Shown: positions 17,514 through 26,530, numbered from the stretch's first letter. The stretch is 64,000 nt of DNA from Acidaminococcus sp. (GCA_022482815.1 JAKVOM010000001.1:1756946-1820945), one strand, 5' to 3'. Numbers and translations: made by a program. Notes: generated by a model not told the origin, from the letters alone.

Positions 17514-18179
17514 GTGCGCCAGTTCGGCGTGAATAGTATAGTTCGGTGAAAGTCCGAATCCAGTAAAGTCTAGCAAGCAGCTGGTACCGAGTCTTGCATG
17601 CAGAGCCGTGAGGTGAGCATGAAGCGTAGACAGGGAGTGTGAGAGCCGTAATGCCAAATGCGATGAGCAAGGCGTAAAGCAGAATCAGCCTCGTTAACCG
17701 TAATATGGAAGCCGATACCTTATCACCGGTCGCAGGCAGAAGCGTACAGTTCGTTAGCAGGAAACTGCGGCGAGAACTGCACAGAGTTCCATCGGGGTCC
17801 AAGTGCACGGCGAGTACACAAACACTATTCATGTACCTGGGAGAACTGACTCAGTCCAAGGGACAGTGGTATGCTGACTTAAATACTTAACTGTACGGAG
17901 GTTGGCAAAAGCTGAGTCAGTAGTCGGATTGCCTCATAGTAGTGATGAAACCTATGAAAGTAGGCGGAGCGAAGGGGGCAAAGAATAATCGATTTCTGTC
18001 TCAAAACAGAAGGTAACACAAAGAGGTTACCATAATGGAAATTGCGACACAGAAATTAAGGCACCGAGTGCAAGAGTGCAGATATGGTGCTGAAAGATTA
18101 TTCTAAGAGCCGTATGCGGGAAAACCGCACGTACGGTTCTGTGAGGGGCGGGCGAGGCAACTCGACCCGTCTACTCGAC
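17514..18179 (+). mobile_element. ORF-less group II intron, solitary copy 5
   Basis: This 666-nt intron starts GTGCGCC and ends CTACTCGAC, with the same domain V as the array. It carries TCTAGC where the array has CCTAGC. Flanks GCGGTGGGTGAT and GACCCTTTCTGCC match uninterrupted repeats elsewhere, which fixes both boundaries. Confidence 0.9.
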
Positions 18180-18300
18180 GACCCTTTCTGCCGAAGGCCC
18201 ACTGACTGCCCATTCTTTTCTACATCAAGAATCCAAAGTAGCTGCCCGCACTACAGTACTAACCTCTCGCCACTATCCACTACCCACTTTCTTTTACTAA
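18180..18300. repeat. R5 repeat (3' exon of intron copy 5)
   Basis: It begins GACCCTTTCTGCCGAAGG and continues with the R5 pattern (TGACTGCCCATTCTTTTCTA, GCTGCCCGCACT). No coding capacity is seen. Confidence 0.7.
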
Positions 18301-18374
18301 TGTGCTAAAATATTACTAGTGATGTGCGTTATTTAATCTAATCCGATAATTCCATAGAAGAAGGTGCCTAAAAA

Positions 18375-19721
18375 ATGCCGCTTACGATGAAACTCCAGCT
18401 TAACCAGAAACTTCAGCTTTCCGCACGTCTTGTCCAGCAGATGCAGCTGCTCCAGATGAATGGGGAGGAGCTTGACGATTATATTGCCAAGGCCGTCGCC
18501 GAAAATCCTGTTTTGGAATTTCCCGAGGAAACGGTGGCACCTTCTTTTCGCGAGATGGGGCCTTCGTTTAGGCAGGTATGCCGGCGTCCCGTGGACCCGG
18601 ACGATGACCCGCTGCCGGATCCGGTAGAAAATGCGGGGCGGCGGGAAGTGACGCTCGAAGAGGCACTGGATGAGCAGATCGGCTGCCTGAAGCTTTCTGA
18701 AAAGGAACATCGTTTTGCCTGCTATATTGCGGGGACGCTCGATGCCCGCGGTTATTGGACAGAAAACCTGGCGGAGACGGCGGCCCTTTTTGAACTTTCG
18801 GAAAAAGAAGCCGCAGGGATTCTGCACCGAATCCAGCAGATGGAACCTGCCGGCGTAGCTGCACGAAATCTCACGGAATGCCTTCTCCTGCAGCTGGAGC
18901 CTGAGACGCAGGATAACGTACTGGCCCGAAAAATCATTCGGGACGGGCTGGAACTCCTTGCCGGCAATCAGATTCCGGCACTGGCTGCCCGCTTTCATGT
19001 ATCACAGCAGGAAGTCCTCGCGGCACGAGAGCAGATCCGCGCCTTGAACCCGAAGCCGGGAGCAGGGTATCTGCAGCAGGGCCCTGTGGAATTTTTGCAT
19101 GAAGATGCTTTTGTGGAAGCAAAAAAGCAGGGACTGACGCTTACCGTCTATAATTCCTGGGGCGGGAGGCTGGTGCTGAACCAGGATTATTTATCCATTG
19201 CGGAAACGACGGATAATGCGAAAATCAAGGCCTATCTGAAGGAACAGATTGGCAAGGCCAAAGAGCTTCAGCAGATCATCAAGGGCCGCACGGAAACGCT
19301 GCAGATGGTATTGCAGGCGCTTGTAACGCATCAGGAAGCCTTCTTCCGTTACGGGCCTGGGCATAAAGTGCCGCTCAAACTGGCGGATCTCGCCGAAGAT
19401 ACAGGACTTGCCATTTCTACGGTGAGCCGGGCGCTGCAGCACAAAGTCATTGCCTGCCGCTGGGGTTCCTTCCCTGCGGGGGATTTCCTCGTGGGCGTCA
19501 GTGCCGCTGATACTGCGGAAACAGCACAGTGTACAGAGGAGCAGGTCGAACTGCAGATTCGGAAGCTCATTGATGCAGAAGATAAGAAACATCCCATGAG
19601 CGATCAGGCTATTTCGGATACACTGAAAGAAAGAGGCATTTGTATTTCCAGAAGAACGGTGAATAAATACAGAGTACGGATGGGCTTGCCCGATAAGGCG
19701 GGAAGGAAGAGCTGGGAATAA
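18375..19721 (+). CDS. rpoN: RNA polymerase sigma-54 factor RpoN
   Basis: This 448-residue protein has all three sigma-54 regions. A glutamine/leucine-rich activator-interacting region I covers residues 1-50 (LNQKLQLSARLVQQMQLLQM), an acidic linker follows, the core-binding region spans about 90-280, and the C-terminal DNA-binding domain carries a helix-turn-helix near 350. The RpoN box is SRRTVNKYRVRMGLP near residues 424-438. It recognises GG/GC (-24/-12) promoters and needs an AAA+ activator. One such activator and a perfect promoter lie upstream in this window. The length is slightly short of the usual 460-480, but no region is missing. GAAGAAGGTG precedes the ATG. Confidence 0.96.
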   Translation: MPLTMKLQLNQKLQLSARLVQQMQLLQMNGEELDDYIAKAVAENPVLEFPEETVAPSFREMGPSFRQVCRRPVDPDDDPLPDPVENAGRREVTLEEALDEQIGCLKLSEKEHRFACYIAGTLDARGYWTENLAETAALFELSEKEAAGILHRIQQMEPAGVAARNLTECLLLQLEPETQDNVLARKIIRDGLELLAGNQIPALAARFHVSQQEVLAAREQIRALNPKPGAGYLQQGPVEFLHEDAFVEAKKQGLTLTVYNSWGGRLVLNQDYLSIAETTDNAKIKAYLKEQIGKAKELQQIIKGRTETLQMVLQALVTHQEAFFRYGPGHKVPLKLADLAEDTGLAISTVSRALQHKVIACRWGSFPAGDFLVGVSAADTAETAQCTEEQVELQIRKLIDAEDKKHPMSDQAISDTLKERGICISRRTVNKYRVRMGLPDKAGRKSWE

Positions 19722-20270
19722 AAGGCACAAAGGCACCTGCCTCACGCTGGCGTTCGACAAGTCTCGCGCGCATCGTGAGGCAGAGCTCTTTCTAAGGAAG
19801 TTTCCGCTGTCCTCTGCAGAATTAGGGAACCAGTGATTCATTCGCAGCTTCATCTACATGTGTCTGCGCCAGTTACACTGTGTCGACAATTCCTCGAGTT
19901 ACACCCGGTAACCCTCCGGATTGTCTTCTTGCGTAGCTGACGCATCCGCATGTATCTGAAGCCGTTCATTGAATCATTGGCTCCCTGCGGCATGGACTTT
20001 GTCGAACCGGGCTGCGACCAGTCGTGCGGCCTTCGGCCGAAAAGGAAACTCACGCAGCTCCTCCTCGTCGCTGCTTCTGAGAAACTTCGCGACGACAACT
20101 CCCACGGCGCTGCGCTTGTGGATCGTTGGCGCTCAGTTCCGCCTTCGTGGCCCCAATCCGGTCTTTCGCGTATCTGCGGCTGTCTTGCAGCAGAGTCCAT
20201 CAGAAACAATTAAAAAAGCAGTGTGGTATTGGGGTGTACGTTCCTTTATGAGCGTATGCTCTTATTTTTT
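19722..20270 (+). ncRNA. Element E copy 3: putative structured RNA 3' of rpoN
   Basis: It starts right after the rpoN stop with P1 CTGCCTCACG/CGTGAGGCAG. It contains the 163-bp module, and a second insertion extends the P3 tip from about 20030 to 20150 (CGGCCTTCGGCCG and GCTTCTGAGAAACTTCGCG). It ends with the conserved TCCATCAGAAACAA block and a terminator-like hairpin. Confidence 0.58.
19824..19986. repeat. 163-bp palindromic module in element E copy 3
   Basis: Same length, ends and position as the module at 7802-7964, with only a few base differences. It folds over its full length. Confidence 0.75.
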
Positions 20271-20467
20271 ATTATATTTTGCCAAAGCGGAGCTTTGGCG
20301 ACTACATTCGTGCCTTCTTCGAGCGCAGCGAGGAAGAAGCTATCTGGTAATAAGTCAAGTACCTAAAGTGGGTAGTTTTCTTATTCTTTTTCTAAAAAAG
20401 GGTATACTTAATAAGACTTTCCTTAATCGTTGAAAAAAAATAAGGAAAATCTGGATAATATTACTTC

Positions 20468-21760
20468 TTATCTATTTTTTTGTACTACTCCTCTTTGCGG
20501 GGAGTAGAGCTGATCATTTGCCAGTAATCTATAGATCAGCCTGGTCAATTTACGACCGGTCAAAGCGAGTGCACGTTTATGCTGATGTGTCTTCACTTCA
20601 GCTAATTTTTTGTGGAAGTATTCGGAATAAACTTCATCCTTGTCCTTCACATGGCTGGCGCCTTCGAGTATGTAATATCTCAAGAATGGATTCCCTGCCT
20701 TGCTTAATGGAGTTTCTTCCGATTTAAAAGAACCTGACTGGTTCTCGCGCCAAACAAGCCCTGCTTGTTTGGCCAGCGCTTCTTCCGAGTAAAATGCAGT
20801 AATGTCCCCAATTTCTGCAATGAGTCCACCGGCGGTGACTGGCCCAATCCCTGGGATTGACATCAAAGCCTCAAAGGCATTGGGATTCAGCCCCCGGATA
20901 GTCTTCTTGATAGCATTTTCTATGACCCTGATCTGCTGCTGATAGGTATTGACCAATACGTATGAGGAAGCAATTGCTAACGTAATTGGTTCATCAAACT
21001 GCCTGTCCAGGTGATAGGAATTCTCGGCAGCTTTCTTCAAAAGTTCAGCTGCAGCCTTGGGGTCCGGACAAGTATGCTTACTTTCTTTGCAGATGAAATG
21101 AATGAGCTCTTCCGTGGGAGTCTCAATAATTTCCTGCGTACTTAGAAAATTAGTGAGTACGGCCGAACTCGTCACTCCGTACATATCGGAGAAGGGACGT
21201 TCTCCCTTGGCGAGTAAAGGCAGCTCACTGAATTTGAGAAAAATATTGCTGAGCATATAGTTTTTCTCACGTGCCAGCTCTCTGGTGAAATGGAGACGCT
21301 GCCGGGTCAATCTTTGTAAAGCAAGGTATTGACTTCCCCTCCAGGGAGAGGTCGTGATCCGGTTGGCCCTGGCAAAGTCGGCAATGACGAAAGCGTCAAT
21401 TTTGTCGTTTTTACCCAGGTCGATGAAAGATTTCTTGTAGTTACGGATTGTTTTGGGATTGAGACAAAATACAAGCGTTCCAAAAGGAAGCAACTCCTTA
21501 CACGTAGAGAGATAGTTGGCAAGATGAATGCCGTACAAGGCTGTGGATTCGAAAGCAATTCGAATCCTGGTAAGATTTCTATGTCCTTTCATGAAGATTA
21601 ACAACTTCTGGACTAATTCCTTAGTACCGGGTGTGTTGTTTGCTACTGTGAATTTTTCAAGCGGCTTATTGGACTCAAAGTCTAAAAGGGCAACGACGTT
21701 ATTTCGAGAACCAACGTCGATGCCGACAAAGAGAGTAGTGAGAAAGTCTTTAGTCTTCAC
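20468..21760 (-). CDS. IS110-family recombinase, divergent from copies A and B
   Basis: About 430 residues from the GTG at 21760, which follows an AAAGGTGG ribosome site; an ORF running to 22015 would cross the probable bridge-RNA region. DEDD positions are Asp in FVGIDVGSRNN, Glu in IAFESTALYG and the Asp pair in KNDKIDAFVIAD. The C-terminal domain has SIPGIGPVTAGGLIAEIGD, then RENQSGSFKSEET and KAGNPFLRYYI. It is only distantly similar to the recombinase at 15810. The frame is open throughout, so it may be active. Confidence 0.9.
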   Translation of the reverse strand: MKTKDFLTTLFVGIDVGSRNNVVALLDFESNKPLEKFTVANNTPGTKELVQKLLIFMKGHRNLTRIRIAFESTALYGIHLANYLSTCKELLPFGTLVFCLNPKTIRNYKKSFIDLGKNDKIDAFVIADFARANRITTSPWRGSQYLALQRLTRQRLHFTRELAREKNYMLSNIFLKFSELPLLAKGERPFSDMYGVTSSAVLTNFLSTQEIIETPTEELIHFICKESKHTCPDPKAAAELLKKAAENSYHLDRQFDEPITLAIASSYVLVNTYQQQIRVIENAIKKTIRGLNPNAFEALMSIPGIGPVTAGGLIAEIGDITAFYSEEALAKQAGLVWRENQSGSFKSEETPLSKAGNPFLRYYILEGASHVKDKDEVYSEYFHKKLAEVKTHQHKRALALTGRKLTRLIYRLLANDQLYSPQRGVVQKNR

Positions 21761-22040
21761 TTGAATCACCACCTTTCCGGCTAAGGATGAGAGAAGATAG
21801 TCAGGGGTATCCTGATCTCGGCTGCTGACCGCACCCTCGCTAACGAGCGTACACCTGTGAGAATAAAAACGGTACTGGCACCACTCTCGCCCAAGGACGC
21901 AATATCTGTGTTCGCGGAATATGGCAACCGAGGCAGGCGTCAAGCTTCTTGAGCGATCACCGATAGAATCGGGTCGCAGGGGGGACCAAAGACGTTGCCT
22001 GGCCATAATCTCCATACAGAGATTGTAGCATCAGGATAGT
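21761..22040 (-). ncRNA. Candidate bridge-RNA region of the second IS110-type element
   Basis: This non-coding stretch upstream of the recombinase holds several local hairpins, for example TATCCTGATC context near 21810 and CTCGCTAACGAG near 21837. Assignment as guide RNA rests on position only. Confidence 0.35.
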
Positions 22041-22109
22041 TGACTATGAAGGGAAATGTTTATTTTATGCAAATAAAAAATTCTCCCTCATACGCTATTG
22101 TACGAGGAG

Positions 22110-22397
22110 GGACCGGAACTGAGCGCCAACGATCCGCAAGCGCAGCGCCGCGGGAGTTAGGGGAGCCACTGGCTCATTCAACATCCCATCTTCGCACATC
22201 TATGCCGTTCTCTCGTTGTCGACAAGGACTGGGCTTACGCCCGGTAAACCGGCACCTTGTCTCCTAGAGAGAAAGGACATATCTGCGTGAATCTGGAGAT
22301 ATTTCATTGAGTCAGCGGCTCCCCACGCCGCGAAGTTTCTCAGAAGCAGCGACGAGAAGGAGCTGCGTGAGCTTCCTATTCGGCCGAAGGCCGCGTT
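22110..22397. repeat. Composite palindrome: 163-bp-like module nested in the E P3 insertion
   Basis: The outer parts (GGAACTGAGCGCCAACGATC and GAAGTTTCTCAGAAGCAGCG) are the reverse complement of the P3 insertion seen in E copies 3 and 7. They are split by a divergent relative of the 163-bp module (about 22159-22325) that keeps the long hairpin and the CCCGGTAA loop with different stem bases. Confidence 0.65.
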
Positions 22398-22407
22398 TTT
22401 TTATTAT

Positions 22408-22800
22408 TGGCGTCGATTGCTTCTGCAATCGCGCACACGACCGCGGGGGATATTCAGTTAGATAACAAGTAAGGGTAAATAAGAGAGATTTTAAAACAGC
22501 AGCACTCCTGAATGTAGCTGCTGAAATGTCCATTAGTACTTTTATAACCAGAGAAAGACTAAAAATTTAGTAAAAAAATAATAAGATGGTCATCATCCCC
22601 CGCAAGCGGGCCCCCTTCCTCAATGTCGCGAAGCGACGTCGAGGAAGGTCCCTAAAGAATATACTGCAGCGATTTTTTTATATTTTTAAGGCAAACCGAC
22701 GTCAGGAGGTTTGGCTACGTTGCAACCTCCTTCCACGCAGTCGGAAGGAGGAGGGGCCACGAAGTGGCGGAGGATAGTTTCCTTCTTTACGCGCGAAGCG
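22408..22800. repeat. Second copy of the 15386-15702 block plus R2/R7
   Basis: The segment 22408-22727 is a near-exact direct repeat of 15386-15702, followed by an R2-like CTCCTTCC/GGAAGGAGG palindrome and an R7 GCGCGAAGCGCCACAGC motif. No gene is seen between 22016 and 22958. Confidence 0.78.
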
Positions 22801-22958
22801 CCACAGCTTTCCCAATTATCATCTGCCAAAATAAATTCCACTACGATTGTACATACAACTCGCCACTACTCACTTTTTTTACCTCAATTTCACCTTTTCT
22901 TCATTTTCCCTGTGTATAGTAGAAATAAACGATTTCGATTGAAGAGGAGTAAATGGAT

Positions 22959-24398
22959 ATGAAATATTCCAAGGTGCTTGCAATTTTATGCGCACTTTCT
23001 ATCGGGACGGCTCTGCCGGTATTTGCTGAAGAAAGCCAGACAAATACCAGTGCGCAGACTTCTGTTTCCACTACGAACAAAGGGCTGCCTCCGGGACCGC
23101 CGCCAGATGGAAAAATGGCTCCGCCCGACGGCAAAATGATGCCCCCGCCTGATGGCAAGATGATGCCTCCTCCCGGCGGCGGACAAGGGTTTCAGCCTCC
23201 CGATCACGTGACGCAGGGAAGCTCGAAAACGACGATCAAAAAGAACGATTCGATTTCCGATAAATCATATACTTCTTCTTCCGATGATGAAAACGCGCTG
23301 CGGGTAGACGGTGCCAAAGTCAGCCTGAGCGATGTCAAAATCAGTAAAAACGGCGGTGCTTCTTCCAGCACGGAAGGCGGCGATTTTTATGGTATGAACG
23401 CTGCACTTCTCGCTACGGATAAGGCACAGCTCAAGATCAAAAATTCCACGATCGAAAGCAATGCGAAAAACGGCAATGCCCTTTTCAGCTATGGCAAGGG
23501 CACGGTCGTCAAAGCAAAGAATGTGACAATCAACACCAAGGGAGATAACTCCGGCGGTCTGCAGACGACGGGCGGAGCTACGATGGAAGCTGAAAACGTC
23601 AACGTGACGACGGCGGGCAATTCTTCCGCTTCCATCCGTTCCGACCGGGGCGGCGGTACCGTAAACGTAAAGAAAGGCACGTTCCATACGACGGGCTACG
23701 GCTCTCCTGCCATTTATTCAACGGCTCAGATTTCCGTGGAAAAGGCAGCTCTCTCGGCAGAAAATTCGGAAGCCGCCGTCATTGAAGGTAAGAACAGCAT
23801 TTCCCTCAAGGACTGCACGCTGGAAGGCAACATGGCTGACAAGCGCAAGATGGGGGACCGTACGATTGAAGAAGAAAACGTGCGCGGTGTCATGATCTAC
23901 CAATCCATGAGCGGTGACGCCGAGCCGGGAACGGCGAAATTCTCCATGGAAGGCGGCAGCCTGGTCGCCCATAAAGGGGACGCTATCTACGTTACGAATA
24001 CGGACTGCGAGATTTCCCTTAAGAAAGTCGATATCAAGACCGACGATTCTTCCGCCCTGTTCCTCCGCGTCAATGGCAACAGCGGCGAACGCGGCTGGGG
24101 CCAGGCCGGCGCTAACGGCGGTAACTGCAAACTGACGACGAAAGACCAGATCATCAACGGGGATATCGAAATCGACTCCGTTTCTTCCCTCGATATGACC
24201 CTGGGCAAAGGTTCTCATTTTACGGGCAGCCTTAACTCCATGGACAACCTCTATGGCTCGTCGTCCGATTCGCACATCAATTTGAAGATTGAAAAGGGTG
24301 CTGTGTGGACCCTCGACAACGATTCGACCGTAACGACATTGGATAACCAGGGCACCATCAATACCAACGGGTACACGCTGACAGTACTGAAAAAGTAA
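22959..24398 (+). CDS. Secreted beta-helix protein with a Pro-rich PPDGKM repeat stalk
   Basis: This protein of about 479 residues starts with a signal peptide (MKYSKVLAILCALSIGTAL, cleavage after VFA). A proline-rich stretch follows with three or four PPDGKM(M)PP units (about 45-75). The remainder is rich in Asn, Gly, Ser and Thr with short alternating strands, as in a right-handed beta-helix. No membrane anchor, LPXTG motif or autotransporter barrel is visible. I favour the ATG at 22959 over 22953 because the AGGAG site is nine bases before it. It is probably exported and structural or adhesive, possibly calcium- or polysaccharide-binding; no enzymatic residues can be named. Confidence 0.82.
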   Translation: MKYSKVLAILCALSIGTALPVFAEESQTNTSAQTSVSTTNKGLPPGPPPDGKMAPPDGKMMPPPDGKMMPPPGGGQGFQPPDHVTQGSSKTTIKKNDSISDKSYTSSSDDENALRVDGAKVSLSDVKISKNGGASSSTEGGDFYGMNAALLATDKAQLKIKNSTIESNAKNGNALFSYGKGTVVKAKNVTINTKGDNSGGLQTTGGATMEAENVNVTTAGNSSASIRSDRGGGTVNVKKGTFHTTGYGSPAIYSTAQISVEKAALSAENSEAAVIEGKNSISLKDCTLEGNMADKRKMGDRTIEEENVRGVMIYQSMSGDAEPGTAKFSMEGGSLVAHKGDAIYVTNTDCEISLKKVDIKTDDSSALFLRVNGNSGERGWGQAGANGGNCKLTTKDQIINGDIEIDSVSSLDMTLGKGSHFTGSLNSMDNLYGSSSDSHINLKIEKGAVWTLDNDSTVTTLDNQGTINTNGYTLTVLKK

Positions 24399-24416
24399 AA
24401 TCCAAACCAAACCGCA

Positions 24417-24560
24417 ATGTTGCCACCCGGACCTCCTTTCAAGCCGCCATGCGGCTTCGAAAGGAGGAGGGGCCACGAAGTGGCGGAGGATAGCTTTTTT
24501 CTTCGCCGCCGTTGGCGGCCACAGCGTCAAAGCTTTCTTTATGCGCGACAGCGCCAAAGC
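24417..24560. repeat. R2 palindrome and R7 repeat
   Basis: CTCCTTTCAAGCCG and CGGCTTCGAAAGGAG form the R2 palindrome, followed by GGGGCCACGAAGTGGCGGAGG and an R7 block near 24510. It lies between the beta-helix gene and tRNA-Leu. Confidence 0.75.
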
Positions 24561-24681
24561 GTTGTTCATTGCGTGGCTATTTTTTGGGTTATACCACACC
24601 GATGTGCGTTGTGCCCTCATTTGACAAAAGCCCACTCGGGTGCTAAAATAACACCGTTATGGTAGCCCTGCTACTGTAGCT

Positions 24682-24767
24682 GCCGAAGTGGCGGAATTGG
24701 CAGACGCACTTGACTCAAAATCAAGCGCCCAAACAGCGTGCCGGTTCGAGTCCGGCCTTCGGCACCA
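24682..24767 (+). tRNA. tRNA-Leu (anticodon CAA)
   Basis: The acceptor stem GCCGAAG/CTTCGGC is seven base pairs. The anticodon stem CTTGA/TCAAG encloses CTCAAAA, giving anticodon CAA, which reads UUG. There is a long variable arm typical of tRNA-Leu, a T-loop GGTTCGAGTCC, and an encoded ACCA end. A terminator follows directly, so it is a single-gene unit. Confidence 0.96.
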
Positions 24768-24776
24768 AAAATACAA

Positions 24777-24828
24777 TAAAATGGGCTGTGAAATAATGCG
24801 TACGCATTGTTTCACAGCCCATTTTTTC
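24777..24828 (+). terminator. Terminator of tRNA-Leu
   Basis: ATGGGCTGTGAAA pairs with TTTCACAGCCCAT and is followed by six T. It shares the CTGTGAAA core seen in several terminators of this window. Confidence 0.85.
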
Positions 24829-24903
24829 ACGCTTTCCGCAGCCCGCTGTCCGCATTCCGCCCGTAGAAGAAAAATGACTAAGGCATTTTTCTTTGAACTT
24901 ATA

Positions 24904-24957
24904 AAAATAAAACCTGAAATTTAGGTTAGCTGCTAAATTTTAGGTTTTATTTTTTTC
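24904..24957. terminator. A/T-rich terminator-like hairpin
   Basis: AAACCTGAAATTTAG pairs imperfectly with CTAAATTTTAGGTTT and is followed by a T run. No gene feeds directly into it. Confidence 0.45.
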
Positions 24958-25130
24958 TTTGAATCAAAAGTCCTACCACACTGCTGCAGATGAGGCTAAA
25001 TGCCAAAAGCCAAAAGCGCCTTTTTATTTTTACTCTCCCAGGCAGCTTGATGACTGGGGTTTTATATGTTCAGAGCAAAATTGCCTTGGCAATTTTGTAT
25101 CCATGGGCGACCTGCGGTCAGCGACACATG

Positions 25131-25179
25131 AAAAAGAGACCGTGAAACAATGGCAGTCATTGTTTCACGGCCTCTTTTC
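25131..25179. terminator. Terminator of the DapF-like gene
   Basis: CCGTGAAACAATG pairs with CATTGTTTCACGG, extended by AAAAAGAG and CTCTTTT. It works in both directions and lies 26 bp beyond the stop of the leftward gene. Confidence 0.85.
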
Positions 25180-25204
25180 TGTCGTGGGCGGGATGCCTGT
25201 GATT

Positions 25205-26011
25205 TTAGAAGTCGGTTGCACAAGAAGGATAGAGGGTTACAGGCCCGCCGATGGCGATGGACTGCAGCTTGCCGCCTGTCACATCAGCCATGATATCAAT
25301 GGGACCACCCGGCTCATGGAGGGTGGTTTTGAAGGATTTTCCATTTTTGATTCCCAGGGCTGCCGCGAGTGCCGCAGACCCGGAGCCGCAGCTATTTTCC
25401 CAATAGAGGGTACCCGTCGCCGTCACAAAGACAGCCGGTACCATGCGTCCGGATTTTGCTTCGTAGAAAATGAGTCCGTACGCTTCCGGTTCCTTGCCTT
25501 CGCGGACGTGGGCCTGGAGTGCTTTCCACCAGGCTTTCTGGTCGAGCTCGTCAAGGGAGTCCGTCAGGAAGATATAGTGGTCAATTCCCGGAAGGACGAC
25601 ATGCGTGATTTCGTGTGTTTCACCATTGCACGTAATCGTCTCAGCCGTTACGGAAAGCGGCAGGGAAAGATTGATCGACGCGTTAAAAACAGTATCGGAA
25701 ACTTTGCTGATTTTTGCTGGGAGTGGTTCGTCGCATCCGGAGCAGTGGACGGTAAAGGTACCGTTATCCTTACCGGACTGCTGCAGGGCATACGCTGCCG
25801 CCGAGCGGGAAGCATTGCCGCAGAACTCGCCGCCCATCATAGCGACATAGACATCGTTTCCTTTTTGCGAATAGCAGCCAACCTGCTCTGCCGTCTTATC
25901 AAGATTCAGCAGCGCCGCATTGACCTTTGCTTTGTCAGCATCTGGAACATTTTCTAGTACGAAAAGAGTAATATTGCCGCTTGGATCGGCTTTGACATAG
26001 TGGAGTAACAT
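25205..26011 (-). CDS. Diaminopimelate-epimerase-fold amino-acid racemase (PLP-independent)
   Basis: This protein of about 268 residues has the DapF two-domain fold with both catalytic cysteines: GGEFCGNASR near residue 67 and ENSCGSGSAA near residue 210. The enzyme removes and returns the alpha proton without cofactor. It is diverged from housekeeping DapF and stands outside any lysine operon. The same fold includes histidine and lysine racemases such as CntK, so a side-chain-specific amino-acid racemase is as likely as meso-diaminopimelate epimerisation. The ATG at 26011 is preferred because AAAAGGTTG lies upstream; the frame extends to 26035. It is monocistronic. Confidence 0.82.
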   Translation of the reverse strand: MLLHYVKADPSGNITLFVLENVPDADKAKVNAALLNLDKTAEQVGCYSQKGNDVYVAMMGGEFCGNASRSAAAYALQQSGKDNGTFTVHCSGCDEPLPAKISKVSDTVFNASINLSLPLSVTAETITCNGETHEITHVVLPGIDHYIFLTDSLDELDQKAWWKALQAHVREGKEPEAYGLIFYEAKSGRMVPAVFVTATGTLYWENSCGSGSAALAAALGIKNGKSFKTTLHEPGGPIDIMADVTGGKLQSIAIGGPVTLYPSCATDF

Positions 26012-26159
26012 TGCTTCACAACCTTTTCCTTTCATAATTCAGTAATATCTGACTTTTCTTACTATTATATACTGCTTTTTTGTTGTAGACAATGAATTTT
26101 TTGTAAAAAAAGACGCTGGCCGCAGGTCGCGGGTCGCCGGTCGCCACTGAAGGAAGCTA

Positions 26160-26530
26160 AAATAGGAGCACTTGCCCTCTTGTTTTTTGATAAAAAAATA
26201 AGAGGAGGACCGCTTGCGGTGGGTATTCAGTCGGATAACAAGAATTGGTTCAATAGCAACGCTGTAAAATCCAAACCAAAATGTAATATAGTACACCCGG
26301 ACCTCCTTTCAAGCCGCTCCGCGGCTTCGAAAGGAGGGGTACCGCAGTCAGCACTGACGGTAGGAAGCGCTGACGAATGCGGTGGAGGATAGCTTTTTTT
26401 GATGCCGCTTAGCGGCATTAAAAAAAGGTGGGTGACGTCCCTTTCTGCCGAAGGCTAACTAATTCGCCGCCTTCGGCGGCCATAGCGACACAACTTTCCT
26501 TTCCGCGCGAAGCGCCACAGCTTCCCATCT
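26160..26530. repeat. Repeat mosaic with an unoccupied IS110 target
   Basis: A CCCTCTTG hairpin, an R4 unit near 26250 and an R2 palindrome (26305-26340) lead into ACCGCAGTCAGCACTGACGG without interruption. The same sequence is split by IS110 copy B at 41960-43458, so this is an empty-site reference. A GGTGGGTGACGTCCC junction near 26429 is an unoccupied intron-like site, and R7 follows. Confidence 0.8.

Larger units (their letters stand above)
20340..22075 (-). mobile_element. Second IS110-type insertion sequence (boundaries approximate)
   Basis: The left end interrupts a repeat: GCGAGGAAGAAG is followed by CTATCTGGTAAT, whereas the repeat near 15360 continues with GAGGAACCGCAG. About 280 bp of non-coding DNA lies upstream of the recombinase. 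The right end near 22075 is estimated only, because the right flank is rearranged by other modules. Confidence 0.65.

Noticed and set aside
24688-24924. A 78-codon frame beginning MAELADALDSKSSAQ
   Set aside because: This is the well-known spurious translation of a tRNA-Leu gene.
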